DNA of 64,000 bases, taken from positions 1 through 64,000 of the forward strand of contig JACKQE010000010.1 of the NCBI GenBank assembly GCA_024233005.1, read 5' to 3'. This document shows, piece by piece, positions 24,940 to 33,810 of this stretch. This stretch comes from Akkermansiaceae bacterium (GTDB taxonomy: Bacteria > Verrucomicrobiota > Verrucomicrobiia > Verrucomicrobiales > DEV007). Both the position numbers and the translations under genes were made by a program. The notes below the pieces were generated by a model. That model was not told where the DNA came from. It was given only the letters and a program-made list of their open reading frames with translations, and did no database searches. Position 1 is the stretch's first letter, and every line of letters begins with the position of its first letter.

Positions 24940-25057
24940 GGGACAGAATGATCCGATGAAAGACCGGGCCGGGCAACTGAAACCTCACCTTGCACAAAGG
25001 GCGGGGGATGATAGGGTGAAGGGTTGTCAAAACGTGAACATCGTTTGATCGAGAATC

Positions 25058-25415
25058 GGGGGCGTCCTGGTTTCGACTGGTGATTGGAACGGTTGGCTGC
25101 ATGCCGAGGTTGATCGGTTGGCCTCGTAAAAAGCCGGTCAAAACAATAAACGCGAACGAAGAACCTGAACTTGCGTTGGCAGCCTAATTAGGTTGCCCGT
25201 TCCCCGGCGAATGTCTGTTACGTCGGGGGACGCCACTTAGCAGACTGGCCCTCCTCCGGGCATCCGGGAGGCTGGCGAGAGGTTACAGGATGATCGGAGG
25301 GAAGGGATTCCGCCTGTCGAAGCCCCAGCTCCTAAATTCAAAGATCAGGATATGCATGTAGACGCTGACCCGGATGGTTATCAGGACAGGGGTTCGATTC
25401 CCCTCGCCTCCACCA
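25058..25415 (+). ncRNA. ssrA: Transfer-messenger RNA (tmRNA), one-piece
   Basis: Rescues stalled ribosomes and tags the incomplete protein. The 5' end GGGGGCG pairs with CGCCTCC at 25405-25411, followed by A and an encoded CCA, forming the tRNA-like acceptor; 'GGTTCGATTCCCC' is the T-arm. The 5' region 'TCCTGGTTTCGACTGG' is the conserved tmRNA motif. The tag frame at 25152-25187 reads ANEEPELALAA and a stop, ending in the usual ALAA degron, with resume codon GCG. Downstream sequence contains GC-rich helices expected for pseudoknots. The two ends are in normal order, so this is not a permuted two-piece tmRNA. Confidence 0.96.
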
Positions 25416-25420
25416 CTTTC

Positions 25421-25467
25421 AAAAGACCTGCAACTGGCTGAGGAAAAGCTGGCTGCAGGTCTTTTTT
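25421..25467 (+). terminator. Rho-independent terminator of tmRNA
   Basis: The arms AAAAGACCTGCA and TGCAGGTCTTTT pair perfectly over 12 bp around a 21-nt loop, and the second arm ends in a run of six T. It begins five bases after the CCA end. Confidence 0.85.
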
Positions 25468-25771
25468 GTGGAGGGAGGTTGGATGAAAATGGCGGAGGGA
25501 AAGGCCTGACCGCCACCGGCGCGGCTGCGGTCGCAGAACCCTCGATCAAAGGAGCCCCGATCGTTGGATTTCCTCCCACCAGAATCAGTTTGATACGCAC
25601 CCGGTGCTTATCAGAAATTGGAAAAAACAAGGGCGGCAGAATCTTGAGTCTCATGGGAGGCAACAAGCGTTCCCTTTTCTCTGTCAACCGGCCGCCAGAT
25701 CCCGTATCGTTTGGCTATTTGGTACAACTGGGATCACTGAGTAAAAGGAAGTCGAACCAATCAACAAGTCC
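25468..25771 (+). other. Gene-free stretch between tmRNA and the NERD helicase
   Basis: About 300 bp. Open frames cross it on both strands, but none has a plausible start, family motif or neighbour logic. The AT-richer end near 25710-25750 probably carries the promoter of the helicase gene, although I cannot assign a -35/-10 pair. No copy of the tmRNA 3' end and no integrase gene is visible. Confidence 0.5.
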
Positions 25772-27535
25772 ATGGCCCGCTGGATCTTCAACCGTCCTGT
25801 TGAATGCAGTGACCCGCACGAACGGCGGGTCGCCGAATTGCTCAAGAAACTTGGCAAGGGGTGGACGATTCGCTGGGGGTTTTACTACCGTGACAATGCG
25901 GGCGTCCTCCGGGAGGGGGATTTCCTGATCTTCGGCCCCGACTGCGGGCTTCTGGTTCTGGAGGTCAAGGGGGACCGGTTCCGGGCGTTTGGTCCGACCG
26001 GTCGCTGGGAAGGGGATCCGACGACCAATCGGGATCATCCGCTCTATCAGCTCGATCAGGAACATGCGGCGGTGATCCGTGAACTCGAGGAAAATGACCC
26101 GACATGGCATCCGGTGGCCAAGGCCATCTGTCTGCCGAATGATTGCATTCCCGAGGGGCAGAAGACCTGGCATGGATTGCCTCGGGAGGTCTTCATCGAT
26201 CGGAAGGACCTGTCCCGGTTTTTTCCGGCTTTTCAGCGCTGCTTCGAGCGGCCAGTGCCATCGGAGAAGCTCGAACGGCACCGCCGGGCCTTCCTCAAAG
26301 TATACGCGAAGGGCACCTCTCCGGAGGAAGTGCACGCTTTCATCGACCAGAACGAAGCCATCTTCCGGCGGCAGTTCACGGCCAGCTACGGGATTCTCGA
26401 TCTGGTGAGCGGCAACCGCCAGTTGCTGGTGGAAGGAAGGAGTGGGTCCGGCAAAACCTGGCATGCCATCGAAACCGCCCGGCGTTTCGCCCAAGCCGAA
26501 GGGGCCGATTCCGGAAAGGAGGTGTTGGTGCTGTGCTACAATCTTGCCTTGGGACGACTCCTGACAGACCTGGTGGCGCGTCAGCCGTTGGAACGTGGCC
26601 GGATCACGGTGTTTCGTTGGGAGGATCTGGCAGAGTCGATCCTTAAAGCCTGTGGCCTGCCGTGGGAACCACCCGGTCCGGAGACGGACAAGGCGGCCAA
26701 GATGGATTTTTATGATGTCCAACTGCCGGGGCTGCTACTGGAGTGCATTCGGGATCCGGTCTTGGCTGAGCGCTTGCCGAAGTATGATGCTCTGGTGGTC
26801 GATGAAGCTCAGGATCATGACACTGCCTTCGCATCGGCCCTGGGAGAACACGATTCCGGCCTCTGTGGATGGTGGACGATTTATTGGAGCCTGATCCGGG
26901 AATCGACCGCGGCACCGATGGCGTTCTTTTATGATCCTGGCCAACGGCCCCCATTCCGAGGTGGGGAAGGCTTTCAACCTGGGGAATTGATGCGGCGTCT
27001 CAGCCAACCGGCCCACGTGCGCCTGCCCCAGGTGCTGCGTTACACCCGGCCGATTTTCCGGTTTCTGCTCGGCCTGAATTCCGCGGGGACCCATGACTTG
27101 CTCCATGAGATGGGGCAAGTCGATGATCTTCCCGAGGGGCCCGAGGTGGAGTTCTATGAAAGAGGGGACTCCGACGAATCCGTGACGGCCCTCGTGGAAG
27201 GAGTGCTGAACGATTGGGAGCAGCGCGGCTACTGCCGTCCCTGCGATGTCCTGGTGCTTCATTTCCGCTCGGATCTCGCTGCCAGTCCTTTGGGACTCTG
27301 TGAATCTTTGGCGGGATACCGTCTGGTCGACTATCTGGTGCCGGCGGAAGACGCCGGAAAGAAAGAAAGGATCATCCGTCACACGTCGATCAACAAGGCC
27401 AAGGGGCTGGACGCGATCGGGGTGATCATGGTGGGATTGCCGCCGTTCCCTCAACTGACCCATCCGGATCAACAGTTTGCGTATTTCATGGGAGCGAGCC
27501 GTGCCAAACAGCTCCTGGCGGTGATTCACGGGTGA
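25772..27535 (+). CDS. NERD nuclease domain fused to UvrD-like SF1 helicase/ATPase
   Basis: About 587 residues. The N-terminal nuclease-related domain has the restriction-like pattern 'LREGDFLIFGPDCGLLVLEVKGDRF' with Asp50 and Glu64-x-Lys66. A middle region leads to an SF1 ATPase core: Walker A 'GRSGSGKTW' (about 222-230), Walker B 'VVDEAQD' (344-348), and C-terminal motifs 'INKAKGLDAIGVIMVGLP' and 'YFMGASRAKQLLAVI'. NERD-helicase fusions are scattered among bacteria and some lie in defence or mobile regions, but their exact role is unknown; DNA processing or repair is likely. It is a single gene beside tmRNA, a favoured integration site, but no integrase is present. Confidence 0.85.
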   Translation: MARWIFNRPVECSDPHERRVAELLKKLGKGWTIRWGFYYRDNAGVLREGDFLIFGPDCGLLVLEVKGDRFRAFGPTGRWEGDPTTNRDHPLYQLDQEHAAVIRELEENDPTWHPVAKAICLPNDCIPEGQKTWHGLPREVFIDRKDLSRFFPAFQRCFERPVPSEKLERHRRAFLKVYAKGTSPEEVHAFIDQNEAIFRRQFTASYGILDLVSGNRQLLVEGRSGSGKTWHAIETARRFAQAEGADSGKEVLVLCYNLALGRLLTDLVARQPLERGRITVFRWEDLAESILKACGLPWEPPGPETDKAAKMDFYDVQLPGLLLECIRDPVLAERLPKYDALVVDEAQDHDTAFASALGEHDSGLCGWWTIYWSLIRESTAAPMAFFYDPGQRPPFRGGEGFQPGELMRRLSQPAHVRLPQVLRYTRPIFRFLLGLNSAGTHDLLHEMGQVDDLPEGPEVEFYERGDSDESVTALVEGVLNDWEQRGYCRPCDVLVLHFRSDLAASPLGLCESLAGYRLVDYLVPAEDAGKKERIIRHTSINKAKGLDAIGVIMVGLPPFPQLTHPDQQFAYFMGASRAKQLLAVIHG

Positions 27536-27901
27536 ATCTCGCGATCCTGGCGGAGTCTCTTTTTCACGTGTGCGATGGCTCTGTTGCCGCGGGAAGCTCC
27601 CTGGACGACTTTTGGCGGCGCGGGTTATTGGATTCGTCCCGGTGTTGGCAATCGGGATTGGTGGTTCACAGGATGGCAAGTCCAGCAGTAAATCTGCGAA
27701 GGGCTGACCATTGAAGGGGAAATGTATCATGAGACGCCCCAGGAAATCGGCGGATCCTCCGATACGGTTCTGAACTTGGGCGGAATCCTTGATCTGGTTG
27801 AGCTCTCCCACCTTTTGTTCTCCGCAGGAGACACGGTTCAAGGTCCGGATGCATTCAAAGCCTATTTGGCATTGCCGTTCACCTTCGGTCCTGAGGAGTG
27901 G

Positions 27902-27964
27902 TGCGAGGGGTGCGAGGGGTGCGAGGGGTGCGAGGGGTGCGAGGGGTGCGAGGGGTGCGAGGGG
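27902..27964 (+). repeat. Minisatellite: 9-bp unit TGCGAGGGG, seven copies
   Basis: Seven exact head-to-tail copies of TGCGAGGGG with no spacer. The unit is a multiple of three without stop codons in most frames, so it opens reading frames on both strands (Cys-Glu-Gly, His-Pro-Ser and similar tripeptides) that should not be taken as genes. The G-rich strand could form G-quadruplexes. Confidence 0.97.
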
Positions 27965-28285
27965 TGTCCTGCAAGGACGTCGTCCTGATCAATCTGCTGT
28001 CCGGCGGTTCCGTTTTTCGGATCGAAAGTGCTTCCCTCATGCGGGCTTTGGTGCCGGGAAAGGCAGGTCGCCTGGCTACCATTGAATGACGGAGCGTTCC
28101 GATTCCGTGGCATTTCCCACGGACCAATGTGCCACCTGCTCACACTAAGAACATCAGAAGGACGATCGGATTCGAGCGGGTGGCGCGAAAAATAATCTGA
28201 CTTTGTTGACAGAACCCCCTTTTAGCAGTTAAAAGAGTCAGAGTCACTCTAGAATTTCCCGGGGGGGAGACACCCGCAAGGGTGG

Positions 28286-28319
28286 GAGAGCGGTCAGCGG
28301 GTTTCCGCTGGCCGCTCTC
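28286..28319. other. Strong 15-bp hairpin in gene-poor region
   Basis: GAGAGCGGTCAGCGG and CCGCTGGCCGCTCTC pair over 15 bp with one G-T, around a GTTT loop. There is no long T-run on either side, so it is not a classic intrinsic terminator. It lies 74 bp past the OsmC-like gene stop (minus strand) and could end that transcript, be part of a small RNA, or be a REP-like element. Confidence 0.7.
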
Positions 28320-28392
28320 TAATTTCAGCCCCGGACTCCGGACGCCAATCGTCACCGAATCTCAGGGAACCTGCCCCCGCCCATGGGAAGGA

Positions 28393-28803
28393 TCACGATT
28401 CCCAAAAAAACGTCACCGGTTTGTCGATTCCCGGATGGACGCTGTGGTAAACCGGGCATCCCAGGGCGGCCGCCTTCAAGGAGGCCGCTTCCGGATGGCT
28501 TTCGGATAGGGGCAACGAGATGCGGACCGGCAAGCGGACGATGCGCCGGGGGGCATCCTCACTCATGTGCTTCTCGATTTCGACAGTCATGCCTTCGACC
28601 GCGATTCCTTTCTGGCGCGCTTTGATTCCGATCACGGTGGCCATGCACGTTGCCAGGGCCGTGGCTACCAGATCGGTGGGGGAGAAGGACTCTCCTTTGC
28701 CATGGTTGTCGACCGGGGCATCGGTCGTCAGGCTGGCCTTGGAAGGTCCATGCGTGGCGAGGCAGCGGAGATCGCCCGGGTAGGTGACAGAGATGGGAAT
28801 CAT
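28393..28803 (-). CDS. OsmC/Ohr-family peroxidase-like protein
   Basis: About 136 residues with the OsmC fold. The two redox cysteines are present in 'ALATCMATVIG' (Cys53) and 'LGCPVYHSV' (Cys116), and 'HMSEDAPRRI' matches the YhfA/OsmC subgroup. Such proteins reduce organic hydroperoxides with lipoyl or other dithiol partners. The frame extends upstream to 28914, but the ATG at 28803 begins the conserved domain. It is separated from the upstream bactofilin gene by a terminator. Confidence 0.88.
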   Translation of the reverse strand: MIPISVTYPGDLRCLATHGPSKASLTTDAPVDNHGKGESFSPTDLVATALATCMATVIGIKARQKGIAVEGMTVEIEKHMSEDAPRRIVRLPVRISLPLSESHPEAASLKAAALGCPVYHSVHPGIDKPVTFFWES

Positions 28804-28855
28804 GAGGGAAAGTGCCCATGAAAGGCCCGGGAAACAAGTGGGAAAAGAGGGCCTG

Positions 28856-28888
28856 AAAAAAGCCGGACCATGACAAGGGCCGGCTTTT
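28856..28888 (-). terminator. Terminator of the bactofilin gene
   Basis: AAAAGCCGGACC and GGGCCGGCTTTT form a 12-bp stem (one mismatch) with a 7-nt loop. On the minus strand it is followed by a run of six T, 26 bp after the bactofilin stop. The T/A tracts on both sides would allow it to work in both directions. Confidence 0.85.
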
Positions 28889-28914
28889 CGCAGAAACAGT
28901 GTTGGGGGCAGCAC

Positions 28915-29463
28915 TCAGCCCTGATGGGGCGGCGTGTGGGATTTCGAGGCATCGGCTTTCGCGGCGGCGGCGGCGCGGGCTCCGACCGTGGAAGAACCCA
29001 TGAAGGAAGCTCCTTCCTCGATGGCGAGTTTGCCGGCCCGGATATCGCCCACCAATTCGGCGTTCTGCTTCAATTCGCAGCGGTCGGTAACCGTGATGTT
29101 GCCCTCAACCTTGCCGAAGACAGTCACGGCCCGGGTTTTGATGTCGCCCTTGATGTGGGCGTTCTCACCCACCGTCAGGTCGCCTTCCGAATTCACTTCG
29201 CCTTCGATCCGTCCATCGATGATAAGATCATTGGAGAATTTGAGGGTGCCTTTGATCTCGACGTCGCTGGAGAGGATGTTTTTGCTACTCATTGTGCTCG
29301 AATGGAATGCGGAGGGTTGGGGGGAGGGTTTCGGCGCGAAAGCAGGGGTAGAAGGCGCGGGCGCCGGAGGAGGCGTTGGCGCTCCTGCGGGTTCCCCCTG
29401 TTTGATCGGCTCGCTGGATTCCTGGTTGATGATCTTTTTTAACACGACGTTGAAAATTACCAT
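28915..29463 (-). CDS. Bactofilin (polymer-forming cytoskeletal protein)
   Basis: About 182 residues. An N-terminal tail rich in Pro and Ala leads to the right-handed beta-helix bactofilin core (DUF583): 'EIKGTLKFSNDLIIDGRIEGEVNSEGDLTVGENAHIKGDIKTRAVTVFGKVEGNI', with the repeating turn every six residues. A flexible Ala/Lys tail closes it. Bactofilins self-assemble without nucleotide and position wall-remodelling or motility machines at membranes. No M23 peptidase partner is adjacent. An internal ATG ('MSSKNIL') could give a form without the Pro-rich tail. Confidence 0.92.
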   Translation of the reverse strand: MVIFNVVLKKIINQESSEPIKQGEPAGAPTPPPAPAPSTPAFAPKPSPQPSAFHSSTMSSKNILSSDVEIKGTLKFSNDLIIDGRIEGEVNSEGDLTVGENAHIKGDIKTRAVTVFGKVEGNITVTDRCELKQNAELVGDIRAGKLAIEEGASFMGSSTVGARAAAAAKADASKSHTPPHQG

Positions 29464-29557
29464 AATTGGACATTCCAGTCAAAGGCATACCGTCGCGGGA
29501 ACAAAATTTTCACAAGAACCGTGAAAAAGGAGCGGGCCGTGCTTTCGCAGGGCTGGT

Positions 29558-30970
29558 TCAGGCTTCGGCGAGTTCTTCGGCAGGGTAGGTCCAGATCTCG
29601 CTCAATGTGGGATGGTAATGCGGAATTTTCAGGAATTCCCCGGCAGTGCAGTGGAAGTGGAGCGCCACGACCACCTCATGGATCAAGTCGACCGCGTGAG
29701 GGCCAACCACTGACGCTCCCACCAGTTCCTTGGTGTTGGCATCCGCGATCATTTTGACGAACCCGTGGTCTGCCCCCATGATCATGGATTTGCCGTGATC
29801 ATTGAAAGGATAGGAGGCCGTGATGACCTTTCGGCCCTCCTTGGCCGCTTCGGCTTCGGTCAGGCCCAGCATGGCGATTTCGGGGTCTGAGAAGATCCCG
29901 AGGAGCTTGAGCCGGTAGTCGACGGTGACCGGGGCGTCGACCCTGCCAAGCCGGAACGCGGCATTGTGCGCCGCCGCTTCCCCTTGGGCAATGGCAGTGT
30001 GCACGACATCATGAGGGCCGGTCAAGTCGCCAGCGGCAAAGATATGAGGGAGACGGGTGGCCATGCCTGAATCGCAGGGCACCCGCCCCCGGTCGAGGAT
30101 CAGACCGATTTCCTCCGCCCCCAATCCGGCTGAGGCAGGTTGGCGTCCCAGCGCGAGAAGAAGTCTTTCGCCATGGGCCATGCGGGGTTCGCCATGATGC
30201 TCGTAGTGGACCACCAGACCCGTCTCGTTGCGTTCCACGCTCCGGAGAGTGGTGCCGGTATGCACCGCCATGCCCCGGTCGCGCAGCGCGGCTGCGGCGG
30301 CTTCCGCCACGTCCACATCCGAACCGGTCAGCAGGTGTTCGCTGCGCTGGATCAGGGTCACCTTGGAGCCAAGGCCTTCCAGGTAGCACGCCATTTCCAG
30401 CGCTATCGCTCCTCCGCCGAGGACCACTGCGGATTCGGGAATCTCCGTGGCTTCCAGAATGTCATCGCTCGTCCAATAGTCAACTGACTCCAGCCCCGGC
30501 AGGTCGATCTTCGAGTGGACGGAACCGGTCGCCAGGCAGGCCGTGGCGAATGTGACCTTGTAAGCGGCACCGTGGCGCGGAGTGATCTCGAACGTGTGGG
30601 GATCGATCAAGGTGGCCCGGCCTCGGATCAGATCGAAGCGGCCATCGTCGAGTTGCCCCTGCCGGTAGGACGCAAAATCTCCGATCAAACGCCGCTTCCT
30701 CTCCACGATCATCGGGGCATCTATCGTGGTATCCCCCACGCGAATGCCGAACTGGCCGGCGTGGCGGATCGCCCGAGCCCGGTTGGCGGATTCGATGAGC
30801 GATTTGCTGGGCATGCACCCCTTCAAAATGCAGAGTCCTCCGAGCTCGTCCGCGCCATCGATCACGGCGGTCTTTAGACCAAGACTATGGGCCGTCCGCG
30901 CGGCGGCATAACCTGCACTGCCGCCTCCCAGGACGACGAAATCAAAGGAATACGAAGGCGTTGCTTTCAT
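29558..30970 (-). CDS. Dihydrolipoamide dehydrogenase/mercuric reductase-like flavoprotein
   Basis: About 470 residues of the class I pyridine nucleotide-disulfide oxidoreductase family. FAD-binding 'FVVLGGGSAGYAAARTA', redox-active disulfide in 'GGLCILKGCMPSKSL' (Cys47, Cys52), NAD(P)-binding 'VVLGGGAIALEMACYLEGLGSKVTLIQ', second FAD motif 'IFAAGDLTG', and C-terminal active-site 'HYHPTLSEIW' from the dimer partner. The His-x-x-x-x-Glu pair fits lipoamide dehydrogenase-like enzymes. It could be the E3 for the E1 genes near 53 kb, but it is not linked to them and the substrate is uncertain. The first ATG of the conserved N-terminus is at 30970; an upstream extension to 31024 is unlikely. Confidence 0.87.
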   Translation of the reverse strand: MKATPSYSFDFVVLGGGSAGYAAARTAHSLGLKTAVIDGADELGGLCILKGCMPSKSLIESANRARAIRHAGQFGIRVGDTTIDAPMIVERKRRLIGDFASYRQGQLDDGRFDLIRGRATLIDPHTFEITPRHGAAYKVTFATACLATGSVHSKIDLPGLESVDYWTSDDILEATEIPESAVVLGGGAIALEMACYLEGLGSKVTLIQRSEHLLTGSDVDVAEAAAAALRDRGMAVHTGTTLRSVERNETGLVVHYEHHGEPRMAHGERLLLALGRQPASAGLGAEEIGLILDRGRVPCDSGMATRLPHIFAAGDLTGPHDVVHTAIAQGEAAAHNAAFRLGRVDAPVTVDYRLKLLGIFSDPEIAMLGLTEAEAAKEGRKVITASYPFNDHGKSMIMGADHGFVKMIADANTKELVGASVVGPHAVDLIHEVVVALHFHCTAGEFLKIPHYHPTLSEIWTYPAEELAEA

Positions 30971-31216
30971 TTTGTGAGGAACCGGGTCGGCGTTGAAAGG
31001 GGGCTTTGCAAAGAAATCTTGCATCAGGCCACAAATTGTTTAAGTAACATTAAGCGAATTTGGCGACAGATTGACCGGAAACGGCCAAGAAGCCTTGAAA
31101 TAGAGCCAGATCTCGCTTTAATGAGAAAGTTCTGGAAATCCCCAACTCTGGCAGGCCGTGATCCTAGATGACGGTCTGCTCTCATTTTCCCGACCGAACC
31201 CCGCTAAATCAACATC

Positions 31217-33808
31217 ATGGCAGACAGCGACGCTGACACCCCCCAAGCTTCCGAACCGGAAGAGGAATTTCAAACCGGCGTAGAGAAGTCGCAGAACTAC
31301 GGCTGGCAGCAGATCGACAAATTGGAAGGTCTCGAGGCGGTGCGGAAACGCCCGGGCATGTACATCGGAGATCCGGACGAGCGCGGCTTGCATCACTGTG
31401 TTTTTGAAGTGCTCGACAACTCCATCGACGAGCACCTTGCCGGCTACTGCAAGACTGTCTCCATCGTGATCCACGTGGACGGCTCGGTCTCGATCGAGGA
31501 TGACGGACGGGGGATTCCGGTGGAAATCCATCCCAAGCATGGTGTGCCGGTGGTCGAGCTGGTGCTCACGAATCTCCACGCTGGCGGTAAATTCGGCCAA
31601 GGGGCCTACAAATACAGCGGCGGTCTGCATGGGGTGGGGGCGAAGTGCGTCAACGCCTTGTCCGATTGGTTCAAGGCGGAAGTTTTTCGGGACGGGAAAA
31701 TTTACTCGATCGGATTTGAACGAGGCAAAACCACCCAACCGCTTCAGGTGGTGGGGGATCTGGATGATGTCACCCAAACCGGAACGCGCATCACGTTCTT
31801 CCCGGACGCGACCATTTTCCAGATCACGACGGAGTTCAATTTCGATTATCTCACGACCCGGCTCAGGGAATTGGCCTTCCTCAATCCCGGTATCATCATC
31901 CATCTCAAGGACGAGCGGGGAGAAAGCGAGCGGGCCACCACGTTTTTTTACCAGCAGGGGATCGTCGAGTTTGTCCGCCAGCTCGGGGCCAACAAGGAGC
32001 ACATTCATGACAAGCCGTTTGTGATTCGCGGCAAGCGCGAGATCGAATTGGATGAGGGCCGGACCGATGAAGTCATGGTCGACGTTGTGATGCTCTACAC
32101 CGGGGATTATCACGACAACATTCTTTGTTACGCGAACTCCATTCCCAACTCCGATGGGGGCACCCATTTGACGGGGTTCCGGGCGGCGCTGACCAGGGCT
32201 GTCAACCAGTACGCCAAGGTCAACAAGCTCCTCAAAGACAAGGATGCCGCCTTGACGGGTGATGACTGCCGGGAAGGCCTCATCGCCGTTGTCTCCATCA
32301 AGCATCCTCACCCCAGATTCAATTCCCAGACCAAGGCCAAACTGGTCAATGGGGAGGTTGAGCAGGTGGTTGGAAGCGTTGTCTATGAAGGCCTGATGGC
32401 CTATTTTGACGAGAATCCGCGTATCGCCAAAGGCATCATCGAGAAGGTGGTCATGGCCTCCCGGGCTCGGGAAGCGGCCCGCAAGGCCCGCGAGACGGTC
32501 CGAAAATCCGCGATGAGCGGAGGGGGGCTTCCAGGGAAGCTGGCCGACTGTTCCGAGCGCGACCCATCGGTCTGCGAACTTTACATTGTCGAAGGGGACT
32601 CCGCCGGTGGTTCCGCCAAGCAGGGGCGAGACCGTCGCACACAGGCGATCCTGCCCATCAAGGGCAAAATCATCAATGTGGAAAAGGCCCGGTTGGACAA
32701 GGTTTTGCAAAACAAGGAAATCCAGACCATGATCACCGCCATCGGGGCGGGAATCGGTGGCGGCGAGCAGGAGGGCTCCTTCCGGTTGGAAAAAGCCCGC
32801 TACCACAAGATCATCATCATGACCGATGCGGATGTCGATGGCTCGCACATCCGGACCCTCCTGTTGACCTTCTTCTGCCGGCAAATGGCGGAGTTGGTCC
32901 GGGCAGGATATGTCTACATCGCCCAGCCGCCGCTTTACAAGGTGACGCGGAAGAAGAAAGAGCAGTACGTGCAGGATGATGTCGCCTTGAGCCGGATCCT
33001 GATTGAGCTCGGTGCCGGTGACGTCCGGCTCCGCAGTGTCGGCAGTGATCACCACATCACCGGCGAAGCCTTGGTGGAGATCCTGCAGCTCCTGTCCCGT
33101 CTGTCCCGCTTCAGTGAGATCATTTCCCGGAATTCCGGTGATTTTGAGGACTATTTGGCGGCCGGAGATGCTGTCACCGAGAAGCTGCCCGCGTTCATGG
33201 TTCAGGTTCGCGAAGGCAATGAGATCAGTGTCCGTTATTTCCTCAATGAGGCCGCCTTGCGCGACTATGCGATGGAAAATCCCGACCTGCATTTGTTCGG
33301 CCGCGAAGTGGTCGACCCGGAAAGCTCGGAAAACGGCGTCTCCCCGGAGGAGGCTCCCAAGCCAGTGGTTTCCAGGAGGGCCAGATTGATCGCCATTCAT
33401 GAAGCCACCGCGATCACCCGGTTGCTCAAGCAAATGGAGGAAAAAGGCCTCAATATCAAGCATTTCTCTGCCCAGGATCATCCTCTTTTCGAAATCCTCG
33501 AAGGCGAGAGCGAGAATGCCAAAGTCCATCCGGTATTCTCCGTGCCGGAGATCCTGCAAACTGTGATGGAAATCGGCAAGCGTGGCATGGAAATCCAGCG
33601 GTTCAAAGGTCTGGGGGAAATGAACGCCAAGGAGCTTTTCACCACCACCATGGATCCTAGCGGCCGCCGCCTGTTGCGGGTCAAGTTCGACGAGGAAAAC
33701 GCCATCGAGGCGGACCGGATGTTCACCATTCTGATGGGTGACATCGTGGAGCCGCGGCGCCAATACATCGAGGACCACGCGCTGAATGTCCGCAATCTTG
33801 ACGTGTGA
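31217..33808 (+). CDS. gyrB: DNA gyrase subunit B
   Basis: ATPase subunit of gyrase, 863 residues. GHKL ATPase domain with 'VFEVLDNSIDEHLAGYC', 'DDGRGIPVEIHPKHG' and 'GLHGVGAKCVNALS'; transducer; TOPRIM with 'IVEGDSAGGSAKQGRDR' (catalytic Glu459) and 'TDADVDGSHIRTL' (Asp537, 539, 541). Between TOPRIM and the C-terminal 'RFKGLGEMNAKELFTTTMDP' is an insert of about 170 residues as in Gram-negative GyrB. A 25-residue acidic N-terminal extension precedes the core. gyrA follows 53 bp downstream. The 246-bp upstream gap holds the promoter, which I cannot assign. Confidence 0.97.
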   Translation: MADSDADTPQASEPEEEFQTGVEKSQNYGWQQIDKLEGLEAVRKRPGMYIGDPDERGLHHCVFEVLDNSIDEHLAGYCKTVSIVIHVDGSVSIEDDGRGIPVEIHPKHGVPVVELVLTNLHAGGKFGQGAYKYSGGLHGVGAKCVNALSDWFKAEVFRDGKIYSIGFERGKTTQPLQVVGDLDDVTQTGTRITFFPDATIFQITTEFNFDYLTTRLRELAFLNPGIIIHLKDERGESERATTFFYQQGIVEFVRQLGANKEHIHDKPFVIRGKREIELDEGRTDEVMVDVVMLYTGDYHDNILCYANSIPNSDGGTHLTGFRAALTRAVNQYAKVNKLLKDKDAALTGDDCREGLIAVVSIKHPHPRFNSQTKAKLVNGEVEQVVGSVVYEGLMAYFDENPRIAKGIIEKVVMASRAREAARKARETVRKSAMSGGGLPGKLADCSERDPSVCELYIVEGDSAGGSAKQGRDRRTQAILPIKGKIINVEKARLDKVLQNKEIQTMITAIGAGIGGGEQEGSFRLEKARYHKIIIMTDADVDGSHIRTLLLTFFCRQMAELVRAGYVYIAQPPLYKVTRKKKEQYVQDDVALSRILIELGAGDVRLRSVGSDHHITGEALVEILQLLSRLSRFSEIISRNSGDFEDYLAAGDAVTEKLPAFMVQVREGNEISVRYFLNEAALRDYAMENPDLHLFGREVVDPESSENGVSPEEAPKPVVSRRARLIAIHEATAITRLLKQMEEKGLNIKHFSAQDHPLFEILEGESENAKVHPVFSVPEILQTVMEIGKRGMEIQRFKGLGEMNAKELFTTTMDPSGRRLLRVKFDEENAIEADRMFTILMGDIVEPRRQYIEDHALNVRNLDV

Positions 33809-33810
33809 TT

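Larger units (their letters stand above)
27536..28392 (+). other. 857-bp gene-poor region
   Basis: No frame here has a convincing start, length or domain. A GTG overlapping the helicase stop opens a 60-codon frame, and a frame at 27722-27988 encodes Cys-Glu-Gly repeats, but both look accidental. The region holds a 9-bp minisatellite, a promoter-like TTGACA-17-TTAAAA (28206-28234), a small CTTTTA/TAAAAG hairpin and a strong 15-bp hairpin. It may hold an unrecognised RNA or be the scar of a lost insertion. Confidence 0.5.

Noticed and set aside
25283..25687. Protein-coding frames across the tmRNA and its terminator
   Set aside because: They overlap a clear structural RNA and have no homology or start signal.
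27902..27964. CRISPR array
   Set aside because: The 9-bp units are contiguous with no unique spacers, and no cas genes are in the window.
27862..28143. A protein with His-Pro-Ser repeats (minus strand) or Cys-Glu-Gly repeats (plus strand)
   Set aside because: The repeats come from a 9-bp DNA unit that opens frames on both strands. No frame has a conserved flank, so a DNA minisatellite is the simpler reading.
25416..28392. A classical integrative element at tmRNA
   Set aside because: No integrase gene and no second copy of the tmRNA 3' end were found by eye, so only a possible remnant can be claimed.
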